From positions 1-64,000 of the forward strand of contig NZ_JAKNCT010000003.1 in NCBI RefSeq assembly GCF_022134585.1: DNA of 64,000 nucleotides. The letters are read 5' to 3'. Source of the DNA: Mesosutterella porci. Its GTDB lineage: Bacteria; Pseudomonadota; Gammaproteobacteria; Burkholderiales; Burkholderiaceae_F. Shown piece by piece: positions 8,482-18,774 of this stretch (position 1 is the first letter of the stretch; every line of letters begins with the position of its first letter). A model generated the notes under the pieces. The model had not been told where the DNA came from. It saw nothing but the letters and a program-made list of their open reading frames with translations, and searched no databases. Both the position numbers and the translations under genes were made by a program.

Positions 8482-9903
8482 ATGTCCTCATCACCCGTAA
8501 CGGTACTTCCTTTCTTAAGAGATGGAGATGGAGTTGTCTCTTTTGAAGATTGTGGAATAAGGTTGGATTTTGGTCGCCAAAGGCTAACTATGTCTGACCT
8601 TAACCGATTAATTTCTTTTGCTGAAGATAGGAAATTAATGGAAAATTTCTTATCTATGATGAATGGTAATTTAGTAAACCGTACTGAAAATAGGGCAGCA
8701 CTTCATACAGCATTACGTTCTCAAACCGCCAATGCCCCTCACTATCAAGAAATAAATCAAGCTAAACAGAAAATGTTTTTGTTTGCCAAAAAAATTAGAT
8801 CTGGAGAATTAAAAGGCTGTAAAGGAGATAGTTTTACTGACATTATTAATATTGGAATTGGCGGTTCAGAGGTGGGCCCGAAAGCTTTGTACCATGCATT
8901 TCATGAAGTCAATCCTAAAATTCAGATTCATTTTCTATCCAGTGTAGATGGAATTATTTTTGACAGAATCGTTGGTACAGTTAACCCTTACAAGACTTTG
9001 ATCATTGTTTCTAGTAAAAGCTTTAAAACTAGAGAAACTCTAGTCAATGCCGCAGAAATAGATAAATGGCTTCAGGAATCTGGTATTAAAGGAACAGACA
9101 GAGCTAAACATATTGTGGTTGTATCAGCTAATCCTAAGGCGCCAAATATTTTAAATTTACCAAAAGAAAATCTTTTCCCTATGTGGGACTGGGTGGGAGG
9201 ACGATTTTCAGTCTGGGGATCTGTCGGCCTTCCAGATGTCATTGCTTTAGGGCCAGAAATTTTTAGCGAATTCCTAGCTGGTGCATATGATATGGACTGC
9301 CATGTCGCTAATTCCCCCCTAAACAGGAATTTTGCCGCCCTTTTAGCATTAATTTCTTACTGGAATGCAACTCGATTAGGGATTATGCTGCAATGTATTT
9401 TGCCATATGACGAAAGGCTTCGGATGTTTGTTTCTTGGGTTCAACAACTAGAAATGGAAAGCCTTGGTAAATCTCGTCAAACTAACGGAATGCCAGTGAT
9501 TGGTAGTACTGGACAGGGCGTGTGGGGAGGACACGGCGACGAGTCTCAACACTCTTTTTTCCAGTGGCTTAGGGAAGGAACAGGTAAGACTAGTGTCGAT
9601 ATTATCTGGTGTGAAAAACCAGGGCACAATCATTCAGTACTGAATAAAGTTCTTTTATCTAACGCTAGAGCACAAGCAGAGGCATTGGTCGCTCGAGACC
9701 CCCTAACACCATACTTTAATGGTGTAACAACGATCGCAATTGATGAACTAACCCCACGCAGGCTTGGCTCTCTGATGGCAATGTATGAGCACAAAACTAC
9801 GATGTTGGGAGCCTTGTTTGGCATTAATCCTTTTGATCAGCCAGGGGTCGAATATGGGAAAAAACTTTCATTAGTTGCTGAAAATAACCCCCACCATCAG
9901 TAA
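8482..9903 (+). CDS. pgi: Glucose-6-phosphate isomerase (divergent, short form)
   Basis: Interconverts glucose 6-phosphate and fructose 6-phosphate, linking glycolysis with sugar-nucleotide supply. Visible motifs: DIINIGIGGSEVGPKAL (120-135) for the first SIS domain, IIVSSKSFKTRETL, MWDWVGGRFSVWGSVGLP, the GGHGDESQHSFFQ segment with the conserved QHS, and the C-terminal INPFDQPGVEYGKK with the catalytic lysine. At 473 residues it is shorter than the usual ~550-residue proteobacterial enzyme, mainly at the N-terminus. Several signature positions differ (GGSEVGP for GGSDLGP; SKSFKT for SKTFTT). The AT-rich composition matches the glycan block. AAGGA about 13 bases before the ATG supports the start. 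Confidence 0.88.
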   Translation: MSSSPVTVLPFLRDGDGVVSFEDCGIRLDFGRQRLTMSDLNRLISFAEDRKLMENFLSMMNGNLVNRTENRAALHTALRSQTANAPHYQEINQAKQKMFLFAKKIRSGELKGCKGDSFTDIINIGIGGSEVGPKALYHAFHEVNPKIQIHFLSSVDGIIFDRIVGTVNPYKTLIIVSSKSFKTRETLVNAAEIDKWLQESGIKGTDRAKHIVVVSANPKAPNILNLPKENLFPMWDWVGGRFSVWGSVGLPDVIALGPEIFSEFLAGAYDMDCHVANSPLNRNFAALLALISYWNATRLGIMLQCILPYDERLRMFVSWVQQLEMESLGKSRQTNGMPVIGSTGQGVWGGHGDESQHSFFQWLREGTGKTSVDIIWCEKPGHNHSVLNKVLLSNARAQAEALVARDPLTPYFNGVTTIAIDELTPRRLGSLMAMYEHKTTMLGALFGINPFDQPGVEYGKKLSLVAENNPHHQ

Positions 9904-9958
9904 GCCTCTGCAATTGGATAAAAAGGTTTACACAACGAGGAGATGCCCGAACCAATAT

Positions 9959-10034
9959 TGGAGCGGGAGACGAGTCTCGAACTCGCGACCTCAACCTTGG
10001 CAAGGTTGCGCTCTACCAACTGAGCTACTCCCGC
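9959..10034 (-). tRNA. tRNA-Gly (GCC), copy 1
   Basis: The minus strand reads GCGGGAGTAGCTCAGTTGGT with an anticodon arm CAACC-TTGCCAA-GGTTG (anticodon GCC), the GGTTCGA-type T arm and an encoded CCA. It has a 7-bp acceptor stem and 76 bases. It is identical to the copy at 10143-10218. Its 3' end faces the AT-rich glycan block. Confidence 0.95.
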
Positions 10035-10043
10035 AATTTGATG

Positions 10044-10117
10044 TGGAGGCGCGAGGCGGAGTCGAACCGCCGTCTACGGATTTGCAATCCGGTGCATGGC
10101 CGCTTTGCTATCGCGCC
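10044..10117 (-). tRNA. tRNA-Cys (GCA)
   Basis: The minus strand starts GGCGCGATAGCAAAGCGG and ends CGCGCCTCCA. The anticodon loop TTGCAAA carries GCA. It is 74 bases including the encoded CCA. It lies between two identical tRNA-Gly genes and is probably co-transcribed with them. Confidence 0.95.
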
Positions 10118-10142
10118 GTCCTTGCTTTCTATTTCTAGAAAG

Positions 10143-10218
10143 TGGAGCGGGAGACGAGTCTCGAACTCGCGACCTCAACCTTGGCAAGGTTGCGCTCTAC
10201 CAACTGAGCTACTCCCGC
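10143..10218 (-). tRNA. tRNA-Gly (GCC), copy 2
   Basis: A perfect repeat of the tRNA-Gly at 9959-10034, with anticodon GCC and an encoded CCA. It is first in the Gly-Cys-Gly transcript. Confidence 0.95.
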
Positions 10219-10546
10219 ATGAGATTTGAAATTTTACCAATTTCTCTTCTTTTGTCAAGATAGCCTGTCATCAAATCTACACAACATAAAGCGGTTCATC
10301 TCAGATAACCAAGCTTTAATTTTTTCCATAACCAGTACTTCAGCTAATTTGCCGTTTCAATTCGCTTCGTTTGGTTTTGGGGATATTCCCAAAGTACCAT
10401 CAATAACAGTCACGCCATTGTTCTATGCATATGGCTACATCCTTTAAAAACATGGAATTTTTGAATTAGTTCTTCGTAGGGGCAGATTAGAAATTTCTAA
10501 TTTTCTTAAAAAAATTCAGAACGCTCTATCCGTGAGCTGAACGGGC
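10219..10546. other. Intergenic transition from AT-rich block to GC-rich core
   Basis: I see no gene here. A 73-codon frame at 10226-10447 lacks a ribosome-binding site and any recognisable family. The promoter of the tRNA cluster (minus strand) and that of mltB (plus strand) must lie in this stretch. Confidence 0.5.
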
Positions 10547-10574
10547 TTATCGTTCTGTCAATCGACTCTATAAT
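10547..10574 (+). promoter_or_regulatory. Possible sigma-70 promoter for mltB
   Basis: TATAAT at 10569-10574 is preceded, 16 bases upstream, by a weak -35 (TTATCG, 10547-10552). The predicted transcript starts about 25 bases before the mltB ATG. Confidence 0.4.
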
Positions 10575-10605
10575 TGAAATATCTTGACGATTTCGACTTT
10601 AAGGC

Positions 10606-11727
10606 ATGACTCTGACCAGACGGCAACTGCTGACTTTTGCCCTGACAGCCGCAATACCCGGGCTGCCTGCGATCGTTTGCGCCCAGGTGTCGGACTTGAG
10701 CCTCAAGTCGCAGCAGTCAAGCGAGTCTCTTCCCTACTCTTCCCTTGAAGAGGTGCAGGCCTATATCGAAGAAACGTCAGCCGCGACCCAGCTGCCTAAA
10801 AACTTCATCGCTGACACCCTGGATCTGGCCACCTACTCTCCGCGGGTCGAGCAGCTGATGACCCCGAAGCCCAAAGCGGCGGGCGCCGCCCCCCGAAGCA
10901 ACTGGGCCGCGTACCGCCGCCGCATGGTGAATCGGGCGAGGATCCAGGGCGGATGCCTCTTCCTGGATGAAAACGAACAGGCTTTCTCCGATGCAGAAGA
11001 CCAGTTCGGAGTGCCGCGCGATTTTGTTGCCGCAATCATCGGCGTTGAAACGGTCTACGGGCGCAATCAGGGCGGCTTCCGGGTGCTGGACGCCCTCTGC
11101 ACCCTATCTTTTGACTACAAACGGCGGGCCGACTATTTCCGCAAAGAACTAACCGAGTTTCTTCTTCTGGTCCGCGAACAGAATCTGGACCCCACTTCCG
11201 TTCTCGGGAGCTTTGCCGGCGCCATCGGCATGGTGCAGTTCATGCCCTCATCGGTGCGAAAGCTCGCAGTCGACTACGACCATGACGGAAAGATCGACCT
11301 GGTGAATTCGCCGGCTGACGCCGTGGGCTCCGTGGCGAACTATCTGGCAAACAGCGGCTGGGTGCGGGGCCTGCCCGCCTACTTTACCTGCACGCCCGAA
11401 ACCGGCGCGAATCTTGGCCTCGTAAAGGGAGGCATTCAGCCCAACACCACGCTGGGCGAGGTGCTTAAAAACGGCTTTGTGCCGGATCTTGAAATCGATC
11501 TTCCGGATGACGAGCCGCTGCTTGTCGTCAATCTTCCCACCAAGGACCCGGACGGGAACCTCATGACGGAATACCGCCTGGGAACCCGCAATTTCGCAGC
11601 CATCCTTTCCTATAACCGCAGCTATTTCTACGCGAGCGCCGTTGCCGATCTGGCCCAGGAAATAGAAACGGCCTCCATGGACAAGGAGGCCTCGGAAATG
11701 GCGCAGAGCTCTTCGGCAGCGTCATGA
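10606..11727 (+). CDS. mltB: Lytic murein transglycosylase B family protein
   Basis: Cleaves the glycan strands of peptidoglycan to 1,6-anhydro-muropeptides in the periplasm. The catalytic glutamate is E148 in IIGVETVYGRNQGG. Other MltB signatures are YRRRMVNRARIQGG and the segment GAIGMVQFMPSSV, followed by DYDHDGKIDLVNSPADAVGS. The N-terminus TRRQLLTFALTAAIPGLPA has twin arginines and resembles a Tat signal, with likely cleavage after residue 26. There is no good lipobox, so it may be soluble rather than a lipoprotein. Its 373 residues fit the family. An Asp-rich, Ser/Ala tail follows the core. Confidence 0.9.
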   Translation: MTLTRRQLLTFALTAAIPGLPAIVCAQVSDLSLKSQQSSESLPYSSLEEVQAYIEETSAATQLPKNFIADTLDLATYSPRVEQLMTPKPKAAGAAPRSNWAAYRRRMVNRARIQGGCLFLDENEQAFSDAEDQFGVPRDFVAAIIGVETVYGRNQGGFRVLDALCTLSFDYKRRADYFRKELTEFLLLVREQNLDPTSVLGSFAGAIGMVQFMPSSVRKLAVDYDHDGKIDLVNSPADAVGSVANYLANSGWVRGLPAYFTCTPETGANLGLVKGGIQPNTTLGEVLKNGFVPDLEIDLPDDEPLLVVNLPTKDPDGNLMTEYRLGTRNFAAILSYNRSYFYASAVADLAQEIETASMDKEASEMAQSSSAAS

Positions 11728-11760
11728 CCGGCCCGCAGCGGCCGGCCCCGAAGATTCGGC

Positions 11761-12453
11761 TCAGACAATCTTCAGTTCAAAAGTTCCGACTCCTGAAATC
11801 CCGCCTTTGAGGACGTCCCCCTTCTGCACCGGACCCACACCGGCCGGCGTCCCTGTAAAGATGATGTCACCGGGCTTGAGCTCCCAGTACTTCGAGAGGT
11901 GCGCGATGAGCTCCGGCACCGGGAACATCATCTGAGAGGTCGATCCGCTCTGACGCTTCTCATTGTTGACATAGAGCCAGATCTCCAGATTGTCCATTTC
12001 CGGAGTGCGCTCAATCGGGCGCAGCTCGGTCACGGGAAGCGCGTCATCGACCGTCTTGCCCTTTTCCCAGGGCTGTCCTTTTCCCCGCAGTGCGAGGTGC
12101 AGGTCGCGGCGGGTGAAGTCGATGCCGACGCCAAAGCCATAGATGCAGGCCCGGGCCTCCTCCGCCGACAGGTTCCGGCCTCCCGCCTTCAGCGCCGCGA
12201 CCAGCTCGATCTCATGCTGGAAATTGCTGGTTTCCGGCGGATACGGCACTTCGGCCGTCCTGCCTGAGACCATCGGCACCACGGCGTCCACCGGCTTTAA
12301 AAAAATGACCGGTTCGTCCGGAGCGGAAAGCTCCCTGTTGTGCTCCGCATAGTTATGTCCGATGTGGTAGACGCGGTGAAGGGGAAAATACAGATCTTTT
12401 TCGCCTTCTATCGGCAGCACGGCCTGAGCGGGCGGTGCAAAAAGAAACGGCAT
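11761..12453 (-). CDS. Fumarylacetoacetate hydrolase family protein
   Basis: Probably hydrolyses a C-C bond in an acylpyruvate-type compound such as fumarylpyruvate, in the cytoplasm. The 230-residue length and IGHNYAEHNRE near the N-terminus are typical of the small FAH-fold enzymes. Metal ligands are visible as E81 and E83 (FQHEIELVAAL) and D112 (GVGIDFTRRDL). The C-terminal LKPGDIIFTGTPAGVGPVQ is the family signature. It stands alone between mltB (convergent) and pssA, so the context does not give the substrate. Oxaloacetate decarboxylase-type activity of FAHD1 relatives is an alternative. Confidence 0.88.
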   Translation of the reverse strand: MPFLFAPPAQAVLPIEGEKDLYFPLHRVYHIGHNYAEHNRELSAPDEPVIFLKPVDAVVPMVSGRTAEVPYPPETSNFQHEIELVAALKAGGRNLSAEEARACIYGFGVGIDFTRRDLHLALRGKGQPWEKGKTVDDALPVTELRPIERTPEMDNLEIWLYVNNEKRQSGSTSQMMFPVPELIAHLSKYWELKPGDIIFTGTPAGVGPVQKGDVLKGGISGVGTFELKIV

Positions 12454-12564
12454 GGCAGACTCCTCAAGGAAGACAACTGCATTTTAACGGCTGCGGCGCG
12501 AAAGAAAAACGCCGGAACCGCGCACAGATCCGGCGTCAGAACTTTCCCCGCGCAGCCGCGGCTT

Positions 12565-13377
12565 TTACTCAGTGCGCTCGGGCCTCACCGGGTTCGGCTT
12601 TCCCCTCCACCACAGCCAGGCCTGGTAGACATACCCCGAGACCGAATAGATGCAGAAGATGATGAAGACGGAAAGCGATGTGTTGCTCGAAATCAGAATA
12701 AACAGGACGGCGGCCACAAGCAGGAACCAGAACGGCACGGTCTTTACGACGGCGAGGTTCTTGCCGGAGAAAAAAGGCGCGTTGCAGACCATCGTGAGGC
12801 CCGCGTACACCGACAGGAAGGCCGCGACCCAGGGCAGGGCGTCCACGATCCAGGGCGGCAGCCTGTTGTCCACCGCGAGCCAGACGAACCCCGCAATGAG
12901 GGCTGCGGCCGCAGGGCTCGGAAGCCCCTGGAAAAAGCGCTTGTCAACGACACCGACATTCGTGTTGAAGCGCGCCAGCCTCAGCCCTGCGCCCAGGCAG
13001 TAGATGAACGCCGCGGCCCAGCCGATTTTCCCAAGTCCGGAGAGCGCGAACTGGTAGATCACGATCGCGGGAGCCACGCCGAAAGCCGTCATGTCCGCGA
13101 TTGAGTCGTACTGGACGCCGAACTCGCTTGCGGTATGGGTGAGGCGGGCGACGCGTCCGTCGCAGCCGTCAAAGAGCATGGAAAAGAAAATGGCGAGAGA
13201 GGCGACGTCATAGTGCCCGCCCAAAGCCTGAACAATGGCGTAAAAAGCGCAGAAAAGCGATGCGGTCGTAAAGAGATTCGGCAAAACATAAATCCCCCGG
13301 GTCCGCACCATATTGATGTTGCGCTTGCCGATTTCAGTCAACGGGACACGCTGGCCTGGAACACGTTCATTGGGCAT
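12565..13377 (-). CDS. pssA: CDP-diacylglycerol--serine O-phosphatidyltransferase
   Basis: Makes phosphatidylserine from CDP-diacylglycerol and serine in the inner membrane. The CDP-alcohol phosphotransferase signature runs from D70 to D95 (DGCDGRVAR, then G87, D91 and D95), with all four aspartates present. About six to eight membrane segments follow. The 270-residue length is typical of the integral-membrane (type II) enzyme. The psd gene lies upstream on the same strand and encodes the next enzyme of the pathway (phosphatidylserine to phosphatidylethanolamine). The pair is probably co-transcribed. Confidence 0.95.
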   Translation of the reverse strand: MPNERVPGQRVPLTEIGKRNINMVRTRGIYVLPNLFTTASLFCAFYAIVQALGGHYDVASLAIFFSMLFDGCDGRVARLTHTASEFGVQYDSIADMTAFGVAPAIVIYQFALSGLGKIGWAAAFIYCLGAGLRLARFNTNVGVVDKRFFQGLPSPAAAALIAGFVWLAVDNRLPPWIVDALPWVAAFLSVYAGLTMVCNAPFFSGKNLAVVKTVPFWFLLVAAVLFILISSNTSLSVFIIFCIYSVSGYVYQAWLWWRGKPNPVRPERTE

Positions 13378-13470
13378 CTTGAGATTCTTTTAAATCTAAA
13401 AATTAAACTTAAAAAACACTATCAGAGTCCCGCAGCAGAAAGCCGCCTGCGGGACGGATCTGCCTCGGCC

Positions 13471-14388
13471 TTAGCGGACCTCCGAGTCTTTTGGGGCCTT
13501 CGGCTCCTGAGACTCCGGAGAAGCGGCAGCCCCGGCTGCGGGCTCCTCTGCTGCGGCCGCAGCGGCGCTCTGTCCGGAGGCGCCGCTTTCCCCGGCAGCG
13601 GCAGGCTCAGCCGCTGCTGAAGCAGCTTCGGTTTTCCCCGCATCCACCACAATGGTCTCGGCGGGGGCCTCGGGCTTTGCCTCCTCGCCGCCTGTGATCC
13701 TCACCTCCGGCTCGGGGGCGGGCTCGACGCCTGCCGGCTCGTCAAGAACTGCGAGAACGGTGGTTGTTGCCCAGACTTTTTCGCCAATCACCACTTTCGG
13801 ATGGGCGTTGAGCGGCAGATACATGTCTACGCGGCTCCCAAAACGGATGAAGCCGTAGCGGTCTCCGGCCTTGAGAACGTCACCCTCCTTCACGTAGTTG
13901 AGAATCCGGTGCGTGACGAGCCCCGCAATCTGGACAAACGTGAGCTGATTTCCATCGGAGGCGCGCACCACGAGACCGCACTGCTCGTTTTCGGCGCTTG
14001 CCTTGTCCAGCGATGCGTTGAAGTATTTTCCGGGCCGGTACACCTTCTTCAGGACCGTGCCGTTCACCGGAAACCTCTGGCTGTGGACGTTAAAGAGATT
14101 CATGAAAACGGCGATCAGAAGCGAGACCTGCCCCGTATAGGGATCGACTGCTTTTTCCACCTTGAGGACCCGGCCGTCAACCACCGAGAGCACCAGCTTC
14201 TCGCCCTGCGGAATCTCACGGGCGGGATCTCTGAAGAACTGAAGCACCAGAACGAAAAGCGCCCAGCAGATCAGGGACAGGAAATCCCAGTCAAGAGCGG
14301 TCACGACAAGTGCGACAAGACCCGTGCCCGCGATGAAGGGCCAGCCTTCCTTCGCGATGAAAGGATGGGGATAGATGCGCTTATCCAT
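13471..14388 (-). CDS. psd: Phosphatidylserine decarboxylase proenzyme with a long low-complexity tail
   Basis: Decarboxylates phosphatidylserine to phosphatidylethanolamine at the inner membrane. The start at 14388 (MDKRIYPHPF) is preferred over 14415 because GGAG lies seven bases upstream. An N-terminal membrane pair is followed by the catalytic fold. The self-cleaving serine that becomes the pyruvoyl group is in IRFGSRVDMYLP (Ser about residue 185). The core, about 215 residues, is the short bacterial/archaeal-type enzyme. After VLAVLDEP comes about 90 residues rich in Ala, Glu, Pro and Ser, with no recognisable domain. That tail would belong to the small alpha subunit after cleavage and is not usual for the family. 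Confidence 0.92.
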   Translation of the reverse strand: MDKRIYPHPFIAKEGWPFIAGTGLVALVVTALDWDFLSLICWALFVLVLQFFRDPAREIPQGEKLVLSVVDGRVLKVEKAVDPYTGQVSLLIAVFMNLFNVHSQRFPVNGTVLKKVYRPGKYFNASLDKASAENEQCGLVVRASDGNQLTFVQIAGLVTHRILNYVKEGDVLKAGDRYGFIRFGSRVDMYLPLNAHPKVVIGEKVWATTTVLAVLDEPAGVEPAPEPEVRITGGEEAKPEAPAETIVVDAGKTEAASAAAEPAAAGESGASGQSAAAAAAEEPAAGAAASPESQEPKAPKDSEVR

Positions 14389-14487
14389 GTAAAGACTCCA
14401 AGGACAAAAAAGCACTAATGTTGGGGGATCATTTTAACAGCCCCGGTGCGGGCGCACATTCAGGCGGGCCGCTCCGGGAAACCCGTT

Positions 14488-15246
14488 CTACTTCCGCACC
14501 TCAGGCTTCTCCCCGATCGAGAAGACCGCAGAAGCCGTGAGCTCGACATCCGACTGGCCCGGGGCGAGATCAGGCGCCGGATTAGCCGCGCCCTCGGCCT
14601 TCGCCATCGCCATCATTCGGACCGGCCGATAGAGAACGGGGCCTCCCGTCGACCCGAAGTTCACTTTCTGCAGCTTCACTTCGGAAGCGGGCAGGTTCAT
14701 CGAGCGCGCGATGACCGAGGCTCGGTCGGCGAGCTCGCGCAGGGCGTCAGCCATCAGCTCCCTGCGGTTTTGGCGCGAGGCGCCCTTGGAGACCTGGAAG
14801 GAGAGGCCCGAGAATTCAAAGTGCGGGGTGGCCGCCTCAATGAGCGAGCCCGCCCGCGAGGGGTTGCTGAGCCTTACCGCCACGCTCTGGCGCGAGGTCC
14901 AGGAAACGATCTTCGGGGCTTCGCCCGGCTTTCTCTGGCTGTAGTTCGCGTTCGTGTAAAGCTGCCCGGTCTGGAACTCGGCCTCCGAGGACGGAACGGA
15001 GCCGCGGATGGCGCGCATCGCGGGGGCCATCGCTGAAAGGAGCTTGTCCTGAGCCTCGCGGGCCGTCCTGGCCTGGCGGGTCAGCGAGAGAGTGATCACC
15101 GCCTCGTCGTTGGCCACCGGCCGGGTGACGGTGACCGAGCAGGAGATTTCAGCGCCGCGCGCGGGCGTAAGAACCGGCTGCGCCGCAGCGGGCAGCGAAA
15201 TCGACAAAGCGGCGGCCGCCGCGATCAAACTTGCCTTCCAGGCCAT
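14488..15246 (-). CDS. SIMPL (DUF541) domain periplasmic protein
   Basis: A secreted protein of the SIMPL/DUF541 family, whose function is poorly defined. MAWKASLIAAAAALSISLPAAAQP is a clear signal peptide with cleavage after AAA or AAAQ. The start at 15246 has GGAG eight bases upstream and is preferred over the longer frame from 15315. The body shows family features: an early TRPVANDEAVITLSLTRQARTAREAQ repeat-like segment and the C-terminal GQSDVELTASAVFSI strand. About 252 residues. It is the last gene before psd on this strand and may be independent. Confidence 0.8.
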   Translation of the reverse strand: MAWKASLIAAAAALSISLPAAAQPVLTPARGAEISCSVTVTRPVANDEAVITLSLTRQARTAREAQDKLLSAMAPAMRAIRGSVPSSEAEFQTGQLYTNANYSQRKPGEAPKIVSWTSRQSVAVRLSNPSRAGSLIEAATPHFEFSGLSFQVSKGASRQNRRELMADALRELADRASVIARSMNLPASEVKLQKVNFGSTGGPVLYRPVRMMAMAKAEGAANPAPDLAPGQSDVELTASAVFSIGEKPEVRK

Positions 15247-15340
15247 ATTCGTGCTCCAAAAAACAAAAAGGAAGCGTCCCGCGCCGTCCCCCGGCGCGCT
15301 CGAGACCCGCTTCATAAGGAGAACACTTTACTCTGGAAAA

Positions 15341-15426
15341 CAAAAAGATCCGGAAGCCTGCGCCCCCGGACCTGAAACAAAACGTGTCCGGGGAGCCCGA
15401 AGGCGGTCCCCGGAGCGCATTTTTTC
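15341..15426 (-). terminator. Terminator region after ilvC
   Basis: On the minus strand two stem-loops follow the ilvC stop. The first pairs TCCGGGGA-type arms (about 15388-15416). The second pairs TCCGG (15349-15353) with CCGGA (15366-15370) and is followed by TCTTTTTG. The second has the form of a rho-independent terminator closing the ilvIHC operon. Confidence 0.65.
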
Positions 15427-15432
15427 AACGGC

Positions 15433-17025
<1,593 letters not shown>

Positions 17026-17029
<4 letters not shown>

Positions 17030-18774
17030 TTGGCTCCCTCCCGCAGAATCATGCTTGTGAGGCCTTCGCCCGGCCCCACCATGGGGATCACAGGCTCGTC
17101 GCGGCTGATGTGTACGTCGAGCACGCAGCAGTCGTCCCTGTGGGTCCCGAACGCATCGGAAAGCGCTGCGTCGAGCTCCTGGTAGGTTTTGCAGCGGTAG
17201 CCCACGTGGCCGTAGGCACGGGCGAGCGCAACGAAATCGGGCTGCGGGTCGAGCGTCGTCTCCGAGAGCCGCCCTCCGCAGTAAAGCCGCTGCCAGACCG
17301 CGACCATGCCGAGGTATCCGTTGTTGAAGATCACGATCTTCGGGGCAAGACCGTAGCGCTTGCAGGTGATGAGCTCCTGGATGCACATCTGTATCGACCC
17401 GTCGCCCGTGAAGCAGACGACCGGGCGGTCAGGCTTTGCGATCGCGGCCCCGACCGCGGCGGGCAGCCCGAACCCCATCGTGCCCTGTCCGCCGCTTGTG
17501 AGAAACTCACGCGGGCGATCGAGCTTCAGGTACTGGGCCGCATACATCTGGTGCTCGCCCACATCGGTCGTATAAATGGTGCCTTCGGGGGCGGCCGCCT
17601 GCGTGTGCTCGACCACCGCCTCGGGCATGATCACGTCGCCCGTCTTCGGGTAGTCGAGGCTGCGACGGGAGCGCCACTCGTCGATCTGGTTCCACCAGGG
17701 AGCGAGCTGCTCGGTGTCGGGCTGCGCGTTTTCCTCCTCGAGCAGCCGCACCATGTCCGCAAGCACCGAACGCACGTCGCCCACGATCGGGATATGCGCG
17801 GTCACGCGCTTTGAAATCGAAGAGGGATCCACGTCTATGTGGATCACCGTGCGGGGCAGCCGCTCGAAATCCTTCACGTCCGAGATCAGCCGGTCTTCCA
17901 GCCTGGAGCCGAAGTTGATGAGGACATCGCAGTTTTGCAGAGCGAGGTTCGCCTCGAGCGTCCCGTGCATGCCGGCCATGCCAAGGAACTTGCGGTCCGT
18001 GCCGCGGAACCCACCGAGCCCCATGAGGGTTGAGATCACGGGCATGCCGGTGAGGTTGGCGAAGCGGTTCATGAGATCGGCTGCGTTTGAGAGAATCACG
18101 CCGCCGCCCACGAGAATGAGCGGCCGCTGGGCATCGAGAAGCGCGGCGAGCGCCTTCTTGATCTGCCCTGAGTGCCCTTTCACGACAGGCTTGTAAGTGG
18201 GCAGGCTCACTTTCTCGGGATAGCGGAAAACGCACCTCGAGGTCTGGAGGTTCTTTGGAATGTCAATCAGCACCGGGCCGGGACGGCCCGTGGTCGCAAT
18301 GTAAAAGGCCTTCCTAATCGTCTCGGCGAGTTCCTCGACGCTTCGCACGAGGAAGTTGTGCTTCACGCAGGGGCGCGTGATGCCCACCGTGTCGCACTCC
18401 TGGAAGGCGTCGGTCCCGATCATGTCGGTGCCCACCTGGCCGGTGATGATCACCATGGGGATCGAGTCGCTGTAGGCGGTGGAAATGCCGGTGACGGCGT
18501 TCGTCGCGCCGGGGCCCGAGGTCACGAGCAGCACGCCCGGTCGCCCCGTGGCACGCGCATAGGCATCGGCGGCGTGCGCCGCGCCCTGCTCGTGTCCCGT
18601 GAGGATGTGCCTGAATTTGTTCTGCTTGAAAATCTCGTCGTAGATCGGAATCACCGCTCCGCCCGGGTAACCGAACACTTCGGTCACGCCTTCGGCCGCA
18701 AGGGCCCGACAGACGATTTCAGCCCCCGTGATGGGGGCGTCGGCTCGACTCTGAGCCGGCTCGCTTGCGTTCAT
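17026..18774 (-). CDS. ilvI: Acetolactate synthase large (catalytic) subunit
   Basis: Condenses pyruvate with pyruvate or 2-oxobutyrate, the first common step of valine, leucine and isoleucine synthesis, using thiamine diphosphate and FAD. The catalytic glutamate lies in the GYPGGAVIPIYDE/HEQGAAHAADAYARATG region. The thiamine diphosphate motif is GDGSIQMCIQELITCKRYG through IFNNGYLGMV. The 582-residue length fits. AAAGGA lies seven bases before the ATG. It is the first gene of ilvIHC. Confidence 0.96.

Noticed and set aside
8482-9903. Pgi as a pseudogene because of its short length
   Set aside because: All catalytic blocks and the C-terminal lysine motif are present in one open frame.
9959-10218. 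Near-identical repeats that might be a CRISPR array or attachment sites
   Set aside because: The repeats are two identical tRNA-Gly genes around a tRNA-Cys, with complete cloverleaf arms. No CRISPR-like repeat-spacer series exists in the window.
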